Counted from the first letter of the stretch, positions 24,837 through 33,256 are shown. The stretch: 33,769 bases of DNA from an uncultured Pseudomonadota bacterium (GCA_903831455.1 CAIKXV010000011.1:1-33769), one strand, 5' to 3'. Made by a program: numbers and translations. The notes: generated from the letters alone by a model not told the origin.

Positions 24837-25505
24837 ATGCCCGATACCCCGCACGTCCCCCGTCCCCAGCGCATCAGCTACGTCCCGTTCGAGCAGATCG
24901 AGGATCCGCGGATGCGCGCCGAACTCGAGCGCTGCGCCCGTGACGGCACCCCGAGGCCGGAGAGCTCGGCCGTGCGGGCGCACGTGCCCGATTGCTTCTG
25001 GTTCTTCGCCGACTCCTGGGACCGGATCTTCCGCAACGGCGTGTGCGACCACGCGCTGAAGGAATTGTGCCGCGTCTACGTGTCGCGCTCGGTGATCTGC
25101 GAGTTCTGCGGCAACCAGCGATCCATCAAGGCGGCGCAGCAGGGGCTCACCGAGGCAAAGTACGACGACCTGATCGATTTCGAGACCTCGTCGCGCTACG
25201 ACGCGCGCCAGAAGGCGGCGCTTGCCTACGCCGAGGCGATCGTCTGGCGGCTGGACACCGACGACGCGTTCTGGACGCGGATGCATGCGCACTTCAGCGA
25301 GCCGGAACTGGTCGAACTGGGTTGTGCGATCGGACTCACGCTGGGCCAGCAGAGCTGGCTGCGGCTGCTCAACATCGACCACCACCAGTACCTGTCGGGT
25401 ACCGCCGGATCGATGGCCCCGGGCATGGAGGACGCCGGCGCGCTCGCGCAGGCCAAGGCACGACAGGACTACTGGGCCAACCGTCGCCCGGCGGCGGCGG
25501 GCTGA
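24837..25505 (+). CDS. Carboxymuconolactone decarboxylase/AhpD-like family protein
   Basis: The 222-residue helical protein resembles the CMD/AhpD superfamily: KELCRVYVSRSVICEFCGNQRSIKAA, cited in parts as KELCRVYVS and CEFCGNQRSIKAA, aligns with the Glu...CxxC...His region. The redox pair C88/C91 is present, but the position of the usual AhpD His reads Arg95. The downstream ARQKAALAYAEAI and the pattern FSEPELVELGCAIGLTLGQ are typical of the family. The ATG at 24837 follows CCGGAG. It is 12 bases upstream of the ketopantoate-reductase-like gene and probably co-transcribed. Both peroxidase-like and lactone decarboxylase activities occur in the superfamily; the role here is unknown. Confidence 0.75.
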   Translation: MPDTPHVPRPQRISYVPFEQIEDPRMRAELERCARDGTPRPESSAVRAHVPDCFWFFADSWDRIFRNGVCDHALKELCRVYVSRSVICEFCGNQRSIKAAQQGLTEAKYDDLIDFETSSRYDARQKAALAYAEAIVWRLDTDDAFWTRMHAHFSEPELVELGCAIGLTLGQQSWLRLLNIDHHQYLSGTAGSMAPGMEDAGALAQAKARQDYWANRRPAAAG

Positions 25506-25517
25506 TCGGGGCAGACG

Positions 25518-26455
25518 ATGCGCATACTCGTGCTCGGAGCCGGCGCGACCGGCGGCTATTTCGGCGGGCGACTCGCGCAGGCGGGGGCCGACGTCACCTT
25601 CCTGGTGCGCCCGGCGCGCGCAGCGCGGCTGGCCGCGCGCGGACTCGAGATCGAGAGTCCGGCCACCGGGGATGCACGCATCGCGGTGCAGACCTGCACC
25701 ACGGTCGACCCGCAGGCGCGGTTCGACGTCGTCCTGCTCTCGTGCAAGGCCTACGACCTTGATGCCGCGATCGACGCGATCGCCCCCGCGATGGGTGCGG
25801 AGACCTTCGTGCTGCCGTTGCTAACGGCTATGCGCACCTCGACCGCCTGGTCGGGCGGTTCGGTGCGGGGCGGGTGGTCGGCGGGCTCGCGAAGATCCAG
25901 GCCACGCTGTCACCCGAGGGCGTGGTGCGCCATCTGAACGACTGGCGCTACCTCACCGTGGGCGAACTCGATGGTGCGTCCTCGGACCGCCTCGAGGCGC
26001 TCAAGCGGCTGTTCGACGCCACGCCGGTCGGCGTCACGCTCTCGGGCAACATCCGCCGCGAGATGTGGATGAAGCTGGTTCACCTGTCGACCGTGGCGGG
26101 GATGACCTGCCTGCTGCGTGGCTCGGTGGGCGAGATCGCACGCACGCGCGAGGGCACGGACATCCTGCGGCGCTTCTTCCGCCTCAACCTGGACATCGCG
26201 GCGCGCGAAGGGCATGAGGCCGCGCCCGCCTTCGTGGCGGAATTCGACGCGCTGTTCGGCACCCGCGATTCGGCCTACAGCGCGTCGATGGCGCGCGACA
26301 TCGAGCGCGGCGGTCCGGTGGAGGCCGACCACATCCTCGGCTTCATGCTCGAGCGCGCCCGCGCACACGGCCTCGAGGACACGCTGCACCAGCTCGCGTG
26401 GACCCACTGCAAGGTCTACGAGGAGCGCCGCGCCGCGGGTCGCCTGCCCGCCTGA
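25518..26455 (+). pseudogene. 2-dehydropantoate 2-reductase-like gene broken by a one-base frameshift
   Basis: The two halves of a ketopantoate reductase (PanE/ApbA-family) protein lie in different frames. The first, from ATG 25518, has the Rossmann motif LGAGATGGYFGGRLAQAG and runs in family-like sequence to VLPLL at about 25822. It then leaves the family sequence. In the +2 frame from 25823 the text continues NGYAHLDRLVGRFGAGRVVGGLAK and ends at 26455, including MWMKLVHLSTVAGMTCLL with the conserved Lys. One missing base after 25822 (TTGCT-AAC where TTGCTGAAC is expected) explains this. Repaired, it would encode about 312 residues, normal length. It could be a true pseudogene, a sequencing error or, less likely, recoding. 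Such proteins near catabolic genes often reduce unrelated 2-ketoacids. Confidence 0.8.
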
Positions 26456-26672
26456 CCGGCCCGCGCGCCGCGCGTCCCGGAGTCCCCTCGGGTCCCACGG
26501 GCCGTCCGCGGCCGATTGCGGGCCGGCACGGATCCGGCTTCACCGGCGGTGGCCGGTTGCGCGCCGCGGCGGCCTGCCAGTGCCGAGGCGGTCGGGGCAT
26601 CGGCCCGGCCCCGCCGAGCCGGACCGGGCGCGCACGCACGCGGCGTGCGGACCCGCCCCTGAACCGTCGCCT

Positions 26673-26697
26673 GCGCCCCCGCAGCGCGCGGGGGCGC
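26673..26697. terminator. Bidirectional terminator between convergent genes
   Basis: A perfect 10-bp stem pairs GCGCCCCCGC (26673-26682) with GCGGGGGCGC (26688-26697) across a five-base loop. It lies between the ketopantoate-reductase-like gene and the convergent amidohydrolase. The remainder of the 268-bp gap shows nothing recognisable. Confidence 0.65.
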
Positions 26698-26723
26698 GGG
26701 TCGTGTGGTCTGCGGCCGTGCGA

Positions 26724-27554
26724 TCAGGCCGGCCAGCCCAGCCACTCGCAGACGCCGCGACCCATCACCCACTCGAGGTCGTCGCCCGCGAGCCACGGGA
26801 TCTGCTCGGTGAACATCGTGACGTTGTCGCGATAGGGGATCGGCGAGCGCGACAGGTCGGTGCCCCAGAACAGCCGCTTCGGGCCGAAGGCATCGAAGGC
26901 CTGGCGCAACCAGCCGTGGACCCGTCGGTACGGCCAGCTGTCGTTGGTGTAGCAGGGCAGCGCGCTCGCCTTGGCGGCAACGTTCGGTCGCTTCGCGATG
27001 GCGAGCAACTGGTCGAACCGCGCGAAGGCCTCGTCGTCGCGCAGGTGGCTGTCGAGCGCGAGGTGGTCCATCACGATGCGCAGGCCGGGATGGCGTTCGG
27101 CCACCCGGTCGACGAGGTGCACGATGCGGTGATGCACCAGCACGTAGATGGGCACGCCCGCTGCCTCGGCCTCGCCCCACACCCAGTCCATGTGACCCTC
27201 GTGCAGCAGCGCTTCGAGCTGCGGCGTGTGGAAGGTGAAGCGCAGGCCGAGCATGCCCGGCTGGCTGCGCCAGCGCGCGAGCGAACCGCGGCTGGCCGGG
27301 TCGGCCGGGTCGAGCCGGCCCATCGTGGCGAACCGGGTCGGGTGCGCGAGGTGGGCGGCGATCGCCAGGTCGTTGCGATCGCCCTCCCAGGACGGTGGCA
27401 CGATGATCACCCGCCCGACGCCCGCAGCATCCATCTCGGCGAGCAGCTCGTCGTGGCCCAGCGGTACCGGCCGCTGCGGCGGGGTGCGTTTCGGCCATGG
27501 GCGCTCGGGCGTGTCCGCGCCCCAGATGTGCACCTGCGAATCGACGATCAGCAC
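26724..27554 (-). CDS. Amidohydrolase family 2 metal-dependent hydrolase
   Basis: The 276-residue protein fits Amidohydro_2 TIM-barrel hydrolases (2-pyrone-4,6-dicarboxylate lactonase, sulfomuconolactone hydrolase and related enzymes). It starts LIVDSQVHIWG, where the usual metal motif HxH is DSQVHIW, as in the lactonase-type branch. Later elements are MLGLRFTFHTP, YVLVHHRIVHL, IVMDHLAL, and near the end LFWGTDLSR, with the conserved Asp. The GTG at 27554 is chosen because AGGAGA lies nine bases upstream and no nearer ATG exists. It follows the dehydrogenase gene by 29 bases on the same strand, so both likely form an operon. Likely job: hydrolysis of a lactone or decarboxylation; substrate unknown. 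Confidence 0.85.
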   Translation of the reverse strand: MLIVDSQVHIWGADTPERPWPKRTPPQRPVPLGHDELLAEMDAAGVGRVIIVPPSWEGDRNDLAIAAHLAHPTRFATMGRLDPADPASRGSLARWRSQPGMLGLRFTFHTPQLEALLHEGHMDWVWGEAEAAGVPIYVLVHHRIVHLVDRVAERHPGLRIVMDHLALDSHLRDDEAFARFDQLLAIAKRPNVAAKASALPCYTNDSWPYRRVHGWLRQAFDAFGPKRLFWGTDLSRSPIPYRDNVTMFTEQIPWLAGDDLEWVMGRGVCEWLGWPA

Positions 27555-27583
27555 GATGGGGTCTCCTGTGGTCGCGGGCGAGG

Positions 27584-28465
27584 TCAGGCCCGGTTCATCC
27601 AGCGCACCGGCAGGCGTACCGCGTCCTCGCCGCCCAGGCCCTCGCGCGACGCCTCGTCGAACACCTCGAGCGCGCGCTGCGTGACCGGCAGCGTGGCGCC
27701 GAGCGCGGCCGCCTCCTCGATCATCGTGCGCAGGTCCTTGCGGATCAGGTCGACGTCGAACGTGACCGCACCCGCGTCGCCGCCGCCCATCACCTTCGCG
27801 ATCGTCGCGCCGCGCACCTTGAGCACGTTCGGCCCCCCCGAGGTGTCGGCGAGGATGTCCATCACGCGCGTGGGATCCAGTCCCAGCGGGCGGATGATGG
27901 CCAGGGCCTCGCCCAGCGCCTGCCAGTAGACCAGCAGCGGCAGGTTGATCGCGAGTTTCATCGAAGCGCCGGCCCCGGCCGGACCGACATGCTCGACGCG
28001 CCGGCACAGTTGCTCCAGCACCGGCTTCGCGCGCGCGAAGTCCTCGTCCGAGCCGCCAGCGAAGCCCAGCAGCTTGCCGTCGCGCGCAGGGCCGACCGTC
28101 CCGCCGACCGGGCATTCGACCACCGCCGCTCCGAGCGCCTTGAGGCGCGTGGCGAGTGACTGCTGCGCCTGGGGACGCAGCGTGCTCATCTCGATGACCA
28201 GCTTGCCGGCCAGCGGGCCGCTGCCTACGCCGCCCGCCCCGAAGTAGGCCGCCTCCACCGCCGGCGCGTCGGCGAGGATGCTCAGGATCACGTCGCAGCC
28301 TTCGGCGAGCGCGCGCGGGCTCGCGGCCACCTTCGCGCCGGCCGACTCGAGGGCCTGCGCCTTGGCAGGGCTGCGGTTCCAGACGGTGACCTGATGTCCC
28401 AGGCCGAGCAGGCGGGTGGCCATGGCGGCGCCCATGCGCCCGATGCCGACGATGCCGATGTTCAC
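27584..28465 (-). CDS. NAD(P)-dependent beta-hydroxyacid dehydrogenase (3-hydroxyisobutyrate dehydrogenase family)
   Basis: The 293-residue protein has the N-terminal Rossmann motif IGIVGIGRMGAAMA, the substrate motif ECPVGGTVGPARDGKL, and the catalytic GxxxKxxxN as GASMKLAIN with K170 and N174. Asn30-Arg31 at the end of strand 2 (VWNRSP) suggests NADP use, as in tartronate-semialdehyde-type members. The GTG start at 28465 has CGGGAG upstream; family homology starts at its second residue. It is divergent from the CocE-like gene and upstream of the amidohydrolase in one operon. Substrate is a 3-hydroxyacid of unknown identity. Confidence 0.9.
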   Translation of the reverse strand: MNIGIVGIGRMGAAMATRLLGLGHQVTVWNRSPAKAQALESAGAKVAASPRALAEGCDVILSILADAPAVEAAYFGAGGVGSGPLAGKLVIEMSTLRPQAQQSLATRLKALGAAVVECPVGGTVGPARDGKLLGFAGGSDEDFARAKPVLEQLCRRVEHVGPAGAGASMKLAINLPLLVYWQALGEALAIIRPLGLDPTRVMDILADTSGGPNVLKVRGATIAKVMGGGDAGAVTFDVDLIRKDLRTMIEEAAALGATLPVTQRALEVFDEASREGLGGEDAVRLPVRWMNRA

Positions 28466-28497
28466 GGACGAGCTCCCGAGGGGTGTGTGGAGGCGCG

Positions 28498-28529
28498 AAC
28501 TTGACACCGCGCGCTGCCGCCGTCAACTT
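28498..28529. promoter_or_regulatory. Symmetric divergent promoter/dyad TTGAC-N16-GTCAA
   Basis: Between divergent genes, TTGACA (28501-28506) on the plus strand and TTGACG (28526-28521) on the minus strand face each other, each followed after 17 bases by a poor -10 (CAACTT at 28524-28529; CAAGTT at 28503-28498). The dyad may be two overlapping promoters, an operator, or both. Confidence 0.35.
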
Positions 28530-28583
28530 GCCGCCTCGATGCGGCGGGCCGCGGGCGTCCGCATGCGGGCACGGGAGGCGAGG

Positions 28584-30317
28584 ATGGCGGACACCAGGGT
28601 GGGCACGGTCGACATGCACTGCGAATACGACGTCGCGATCACGATGGACGACGGCCTGGTGCTGCGAGCCGACGTCTTCAGGCCCCGGGGCGAGGGCCGC
28701 TACCCGGTGCTCCTGACCTATGGGCCCTACGCGAAGGGGCTCGCCTTCCAGCAGGGCTATCCCAGCGCCTGGCAGCGCATGGTGGCCGAGCACCCCGACG
28801 TGGCCTACGGGTCGAGCAACCGCTACCAGAACTGGGAGGTGGTCGATCCCGAGAAGTGGGTGCCGGAAGGCTATGCCTGCGTGCGCGTGGACTCGCGGGG
28901 AGCGGGCCGCTCGCCCGGATACATCGACCCGTTCTCGCCGCGAGAGACTCGCGATTTCCACGACTGCATCGAATGGGCCGGCGTCCAGCCCTGGTCGAAC
29001 GGGCGGGTCGGCCTGAACGGCGTGTCCTACTTCGGCAGCAACCAGTGGCACGTCGCCTCGCTGCAGCCCCCGCACCTCGCGGCCATGTGCGTCTGGGAGG
29101 GTGCGGCCGACTGGTACCGCGACATGACGCACCACGGCGGCATCCTGTCCACCTTCTGGGCGAACTGGTTCGACATGCAGGTGAAGACCGTGCAGCACGG
29201 GCTGGGCGAGCGCGGGGCGCGTTCGGCGGTCACCGGCGAACTCGTCTGCGGCGACCAGACGCTGTCCGACGCGCAACTGGCCGCCAACCGCTGCCAGTTC
29301 GGCGACGACGTGCTGGCCCACCCGCTCGACGACGAGTACCACCGCGCGCGCTCGCCGCAGTGGGATCGCATCACGGTGCCCCTGCTGTCGGCGGCCAACT
29401 GGGGCGGGCAGGGCCTGCACCCGCGCGGCAACTTCGAGGGCTTCACGCAGGCCGCCTCGAAGCACAAGTGGCTGGAGGCGCACGGGCTCGAGCACTGGAC
29501 GCACTTCTATACCGACTATGGCCGGCGGCTGCAGCTGCGCTTCTTCGACCACTTCCTGAAGGGGGTGGACAACGGGCAGGACCGTTCGCCGCGGGTGCTG
29601 CTGCAGGTGCGCCACCTCGATCGTTTCGTCGAGCGCAGCGAACAGGAGTGGCCGATCGCGCGTACGCGCTGGACACGCTGGCATCTCGACGCCGGACCGG
29701 CGGCGATGGCGCCGCAGCCGGCAGTCGCGAGCGCCTCGCGCGAGTTCGAGGCGCTGGGCAACGGCGTGACCTTCTTCTCCGCGCCGCTGGAGCGGGAGAC
29801 CGAGTTCACCGGACCGCTCGCCGCCCGGTTGTGGGTGTCGTCGAGCACCGAGGACGCGGACCTCTTCCTGGTGTTTCGCGTGTTCTCGCCGGACCTGCGC
29901 GAAGTGGTGTTCATGGGCGCGATCGATCCGCACACGCCGGTGGCCCAGGGCTGGCTGCGCGCCTCGCACCGTCGCCTCGACGCCTCGCGGAGCGAGCCGT
30001 GGCGCCCGTACCACGCGCACGACCGTCGCGAGCCGCTGGTCCCCGGTGAGCCGGTGGCGCTCGACATCGAGCTCTGGCCCACCTGCATCGTCGTGCCGGC
30101 CGGCTACCGGCTGGCGCTCTCGGTGCTGGGTCGCGACTACGAGTGGCAGTCGAGCACCGGCGCGCGGCTGTCGAACTTCAAGAACGAGCTGAAGGGCTGC
30201 GGCCCGTTCCTGCACGATGACCCGCGTGACCGCCCGCGCGCGATCTACGGCGGGCGCACCACCGTGCACACCGGACCCGGGCACGAATCCTGGCTGCTGC
30301 TGCCGGACATTCCCTGA
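28584..30317 (+). CDS. CocE/NonD-family serine hydrolase
   Basis: The 577-residue protein is an X-Pro dipeptidyl-peptidase-S15-type alpha/beta hydrolase with the C-terminal jelly-roll domain. Residues 1-110 hold YDVAITMDDGLVLRADVFRP and RVDSRGAGRSPG. The nucleophile is S148 in NGVSYFGS. The His is likely H300, H304 or H307 in AHGLEHWTHFYTDYG. Where CocE has the catalytic Asp in a WYD motif, this protein reads NWGGQGLHPRGNF (N272-W273-G274), so the triad acid must come from elsewhere or be missing. The C-terminal domain includes FTGPLAARLWVSSSTEDADLFL, split here as FTGPLAARLWVSS and DADLFLVFRVF. Start at 28584 follows GGAGG. Family members hydrolyse esters or amides; substrate unknown. Confidence 0.88.
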   Translation: MADTRVGTVDMHCEYDVAITMDDGLVLRADVFRPRGEGRYPVLLTYGPYAKGLAFQQGYPSAWQRMVAEHPDVAYGSSNRYQNWEVVDPEKWVPEGYACVRVDSRGAGRSPGYIDPFSPRETRDFHDCIEWAGVQPWSNGRVGLNGVSYFGSNQWHVASLQPPHLAAMCVWEGAADWYRDMTHHGGILSTFWANWFDMQVKTVQHGLGERGARSAVTGELVCGDQTLSDAQLAANRCQFGDDVLAHPLDDEYHRARSPQWDRITVPLLSAANWGGQGLHPRGNFEGFTQAASKHKWLEAHGLEHWTHFYTDYGRRLQLRFFDHFLKGVDNGQDRSPRVLLQVRHLDRFVERSEQEWPIARTRWTRWHLDAGPAAMAPQPAVASASREFEALGNGVTFFSAPLERETEFTGPLAARLWVSSSTEDADLFLVFRVFSPDLREVVFMGAIDPHTPVAQGWLRASHRRLDASRSEPWRPYHAHDRREPLVPGEPVALDIELWPTCIVVPAGYRLALSVLGRDYEWQSSTGARLSNFKNELKGCGPFLHDDPRDRPRAIYGGRTTVHTGPGHESWLLLPDIP

Positions 30318-30499
30318 TCGGGGCCCGGCGCGATCAGGTTGCAGGCGAGGCTGCCCGGCGGGGGCGTCCCTCGACCGCGCGGGGCCTCATCGCGGGGCAT
30401 GGCCTGCGACGTCGCCGTCGCCGCCGCGTGGCATCGCGAGGGCTCGCTACACTGTCGACCCGTTCGCCCTGATCCCTCGCCATCCCTCGGAGTCCCGTC
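30318..30499 (+). promoter_or_regulatory. Intergenic region with a possible promoter for the GST gene
   Basis: GCTACACT at 30445-30452 contains a good -10 (TACACT, 4 of 6 matches) about 50 bases before the GST ATG. No clear -35 is seen at the expected distance. CGGAG at 30489-30493 is the ribosome-binding site. Confidence 0.35.
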
Positions 30500-31150
30500 A
30501 TGACCGCACCCGTGCTGTACGGCTTCTGGCGCTCGCTCGCCACCTTCCGTGTTCGTGTCGCGCTCAACCTCAAGGGCCTGGAGGCTCGCGAGACATCGAT
30601 CGACATCTTCAACGGTGCCCAGTACGACCCGGAGTTCATGGCGGTCAACCCGATGTCGGCCGTGCCGGCCCTGGTCGAGGAGGGCCAGGCAGCCCTGACC
30701 CAGTCCCTCGCGATCATCGAGTACCTCGACGAGACGCATCCGGCGCCGCCGCTGCTGCCACCCACGCCGCGCGGGCGCGCGGAGGCGCGCGCGCTCGCGC
30801 TCATGGTGGCGGCCGACGCTCACCCGCTGGTCGTGCCGCGGGTGCGCAACTACCTGTCGGGCGTGCTCGGGCTCGATGAGCCCGCCCGCAACGCCTGGAT
30901 CGCGCACTGGAGCCGCGCGGCACTGGCCGCCCTCGAGCAGCGACTGGCCGGGCGGCCCGGCCCCTGGTGCATGGGCGAGCAGCTCACCCTTGCCGACATC
31001 TGCCTGGCCACCCACGTGGCCGGGGCGAAGCTCACCGGTATCGACCTGACCGACTTCCCGGCCAGTCTCGCGATCGCCGAGCGCGCACTCGCGCTCGAGC
31101 CCTTCGCCCGGGCGCATCCCTTGCGCCAGGCCGGGGCACCTGCACGCTGA
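30500..31150 (+). CDS. Zeta-class glutathione transferase, maleylacetoacetate/maleylpyruvate isomerase-like
   Basis: The 216-residue protein has the thioredoxin-like GST N-domain with YGFWRSLATFRVRVALNLKG. The zeta-class motif SSCxxxRVR is present as S12-L-A-T-F-RVR, keeping the first Ser but not the Cys, which is often Ala in bacterial members. MSAVPALVEEG and TQSLAIIEYLDETHP are the usual glutathione-binding segments; the C-domain holds GEQLTLADICLA. Zeta enzymes isomerise maleylacetoacetate or maleylpyruvate in tyrosine, homogentisate or gentisate breakdown. The ATG at 30500 follows GGAG. It is a single gene here, with no homogentisate genes in view, so the exact substrate is uncertain. 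Confidence 0.85.
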   Translation: MTAPVLYGFWRSLATFRVRVALNLKGLEARETSIDIFNGAQYDPEFMAVNPMSAVPALVEEGQAALTQSLAIIEYLDETHPAPPLLPPTPRGRAEARALALMVAADAHPLVVPRVRNYLSGVLGLDEPARNAWIAHWSRAALAALEQRLAGRPGPWCMGEQLTLADICLATHVAGAKLTGIDLTDFPASLAIAERALALEPFARAHPLRQAGAPAR

Positions 31151-31471
31151 GCCCCGTGGTCGCCTTCGGGCAGGCGGGCGCTGCGTGCAAAGGCCTGCCC
31201 GCGCGTCGGCGGGTACGGGCATGGACAGTGCCTGCGCCGTCGGCTTGCGGTCGCCGGAGTGGCGTAGGGTGCGGTCGGAGCGATCCACGCAACCGGCCGG
31301 CCCGCGGCCGCCGTGCATGCGGCGTGCAGGGGCGAGGTTTCGGCCGATGGTCTCATCCGTGCGGGGCGACCTGTCGCCCGCGTCCCGTCGCCCCGACGCG
31401 AGGGGGGCGGCCGCGGTTGCTCCGCCGGCCCCGCGGCCGCGGCACCCCGAAGACCCCTTGAGGAGATGACG
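31151..31471. other. 321-bp intergenic region after the GST gene
   Basis: No gene is supported. It contains the hairpin terminator at 31167-31201 and, at the right end, AGGAG serving the next gene. Otherwise GC-rich sequence without recognised signals. Confidence 0.4.
31167..31201 (+). terminator. Hairpin after the GST gene
   Basis: CGGGCAGGC (31167-31175) pairs with GCCTGCCCG (31193-31201) over a 17-base loop, 16 bases after the stop. There is no T run. Confidence 0.4.
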
Positions 31472-32086
31472 ATGATGACCCGACCCATCGAGCTGTCCGC
31501 GCGTGGCCTGGCCCTGCTCGTGCTGTTCGCGCTGGCGGGGCTTTCGCTCGCGCAGACGCCCCAGAACGTGCGCATCCGCGGCACCGTGACGGCGGTGGAG
31601 TCCGGCGTGCTCGCGCTGCGCACGCGCGAGGGCACGGCCCTGCGCATCCGGCTGGTCGAGTCCACGGCGGTGGCCACCGCGCGGGCGATCGCGCTTGCCG
31701 ACCTCTCGCGCGACACCTACGTCGGGGTCACGGCGGTGAGGGCACCCGACGGCACCCTGGTCGCGCGCGGCCTGCACACGCTGCCGAAGACGGCCGCCGA
31801 GGGACACGGGGCCTGGGACCTCGAGCCCGGCGCGACGATGACCAACGCCTACATCGCGGCCGATGCGCAGGTGGGCGACGGGCGCGAGCTGACCATGTCC
31901 TTCAAGGGCGGCACGGTGCGGGTGCGCGTGCCGCCCGGCACCCCTGTGGTCACCACCGACCCGGCGAGCCGCGAGGCGCTGGTGCCCGGTCGCTACGTGT
32001 TCATGGCGGCGCGGCTCGATGCCGACGACACGCTGACCGCGCTGCGCATCACGGTGGAGAAGGACGGCGTGCGTCCCCCCCAGTAG
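31472..32086 (+). CDS. Exported hypothetical protein (beta-rich)
   Basis: This 204-residue protein is not recognised with confidence. It has a signal peptide (positively charged start, then LALLVLFALAGLSLA, cleavage near residue 27). The mature part is rich in beta-type sequence: NVRIRGTVTAVESGVLALRT, TALRIRLVEST, and later ELTMSFKGGTVRVRVPPGTPVV, split as ELTMSFKGG and VRVRVPPGT. This pattern recalls DUF5666-like or OB-fold periplasmic proteins. Three in-frame ATGs (31466, 31472, 31475) are close; 31472 or 31475 best fits the AGGAG at 31461-31465. The small membrane protein gene starts seven bases after its stop, so the two likely act together. Confidence 0.65.
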   Translation: MMTRPIELSARGLALLVLFALAGLSLAQTPQNVRIRGTVTAVESGVLALRTREGTALRIRLVESTAVATARAIALADLSRDTYVGVTAVRAPDGTLVARGLHTLPKTAAEGHGAWDLEPGATMTNAYIAADAQVGDGRELTMSFKGGTVRVRVPPGTPVVTTDPASREALVPGRYVFMAARLDADDTLTALRITVEKDGVRPPQ

Positions 32087-32093
32087 GGCCTTC

Positions 32094-32588
32094 ATGAAGC
32101 GACTGCTCAAGCTCCTGCATGAACTCGCCGGCATCGGCATCACCGGCGCGCTCGCCTGCCAGCTGGTGCTGCTCGCGCGCGCGCCCGCGGACATCACGCT
32201 GCCCGCCTATGCGGCGCTGCGCCAGGCGATCGTGGCCATCCACGGCTGGATCCTGCTGCCCTCGCTCGCGCTGGTCCTGGTGAGCGGCCTCGCCGCGATG
32301 GCGTTGCACTATCCGTTCGCTCAGTCGCGCTGGGTATGGGCGAAGGCGATTACCGGCATCGGGCTGCTCGAGGGCACGCTGGTCATCGTGATGGGCACCG
32401 GCCGGCGCGCAGCCGAACTGGTGACCGAGGCGCCCTCCTCGGCCGATACCGCGGCGCTCATGAGCGAACTCATGCGCACCGAGTGGATCGGGCTGTGGAC
32501 GGTGTTCGCGCTCTGCATGGTCAACGTCGTGCTGGGCGTGCTTCGCCCGCGCCTCGACTGGCCACGCGCGAAGCCGCGACCGGCCTAG
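32094..32588 (+). CDS. Small integral membrane protein (DUF2269-like)
   Basis: The 164-residue protein has four predicted membrane segments at about 7-27, 50-71, 80-101 and 131-151, and His residues at or near the starts of the first two (H9, H50). This layout resembles DUF2269-type membrane proteins of unknown function. It follows the exported protein by seven bases and is probably co-transcribed. The start ATG at 32094 sits after a weak site (TAGGGCC), so coupling to the upstream stop is likely. Its stop shares CTAG with the stop of the convergent regulator. Function is unknown. Confidence 0.75.
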   Translation: MKRLLKLLHELAGIGITGALACQLVLLARAPADITLPAYAALRQAIVAIHGWILLPSLALVLVSGLAAMALHYPFAQSRWVWAKAITGIGLLEGTLVIVMGTGRRAAELVTEAPSSADTAALMSELMRTEWIGLWTVFALCMVNVVLGVLRPRLDWPRAKPRPA

Positions 32589-33250
32589 AGCCCGAACAGG
32601 TTGCCGCGGGCGCAGGTCAGGTGCGCGAGCACCGCCTCGCGCGCGGCCGGTGCGTCCCGGGCCTCGAGGGCGGCCACGATGCGGCGGTGCTGGCGCTGGT
32701 AGTCGAGGCGCAGCGATTCGGTCACGATGCGATCGCGCAGCTTGCCGAAGGCCGCGTGCTGGCGAGCCTCGTGGAAGAGGTCGAAGATGCGGCCGATCAG
32801 CGTGTTGTGGGTGGAGGCGGCGACGGCCTGGTGCAGGGCCGCGTCCCACAGCTCGAACTGCGCGAGGGTGGTGGCGGCCTCGGCCCGCTGCAGGCACTGG
32901 TGCATGCGCGCGAAGTCGGCAGCGGTGGCGTGGACGACCACCAGTTCGACGACCGCGGGCTCGACCCGCAGTCTCGCCTCCATCAGCTCGGCCGGGCTGG
33001 TGCCGGGCAGGGCGGACTCCTCGCCGGCCGCGCGTGCGGGGGCGATGAACGTGCCGCGTCCGACCTCCCGGCGCAGCCGGCCGTCGGCCTCCAGTTCGGC
33101 GAGCGTGAGGCGCACTGCGTTGCGCGGCAGGCCGAACTGCCGGGCGAATTCCCGCTCGGTAGGCAGTCGCGTGCCCGCAGCGTCCGGGCTCGTGCTGCGC
33201 TCGAGGATGTACTGGCGCAGGGCGTGGCGGGAGCGGTCCGGCGGGGTCAT
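32585..33250 (-). CDS. FadR-subfamily GntR transcriptional regulator
   Basis: The 221-residue protein has an N-terminal GntR winged helix (LPTEREFARQFGLPRNAVRLTLAELE, shown in parts as LPTEREFARQFG and RNAVRLTLAELEADG, then GRGTFI) and a C-terminal helical FCD effector domain with LMEARLRVEPAVVELV, D and H in WDAALHQAVA, and a later H in QHRRIVAALEARD, residues that often bind a metal and carboxylate. Such regulators usually control uptake or catabolism of organic acids. The ATG at 33250 lies six bases from a -10-like element, so its mRNA may be leaderless. Candidate operators GATTGGT/ACCAAT lie in its own promoter and before the adjacent hydrolase gene. Confidence 0.92.
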   Translation of the reverse strand: MTPPDRSRHALRQYILERSTSPDAAGTRLPTEREFARQFGLPRNAVRLTLAELEADGRLRREVGRGTFIAPARAAGEESALPGTSPAELMEARLRVEPAVVELVVVHATAADFARMHQCLQRAEAATTLAQFELWDAALHQAVAASTHNTLIGRIFDLFHEARQHAAFGKLRDRIVTESLRLDYQRQHRRIVAALEARDAPAAREAVLAHLTCARGNLFGL

Positions 33251-33256
33251 GCGGGA

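Noticed and set aside
27555-30284. Minus-strand frame extending the amidohydrolase upstream to about 1186 codons
   Set aside because: The extension runs antisense through the dehydrogenase and CocE-like genes; family homology starts at 27554 behind a good ribosome-binding site.
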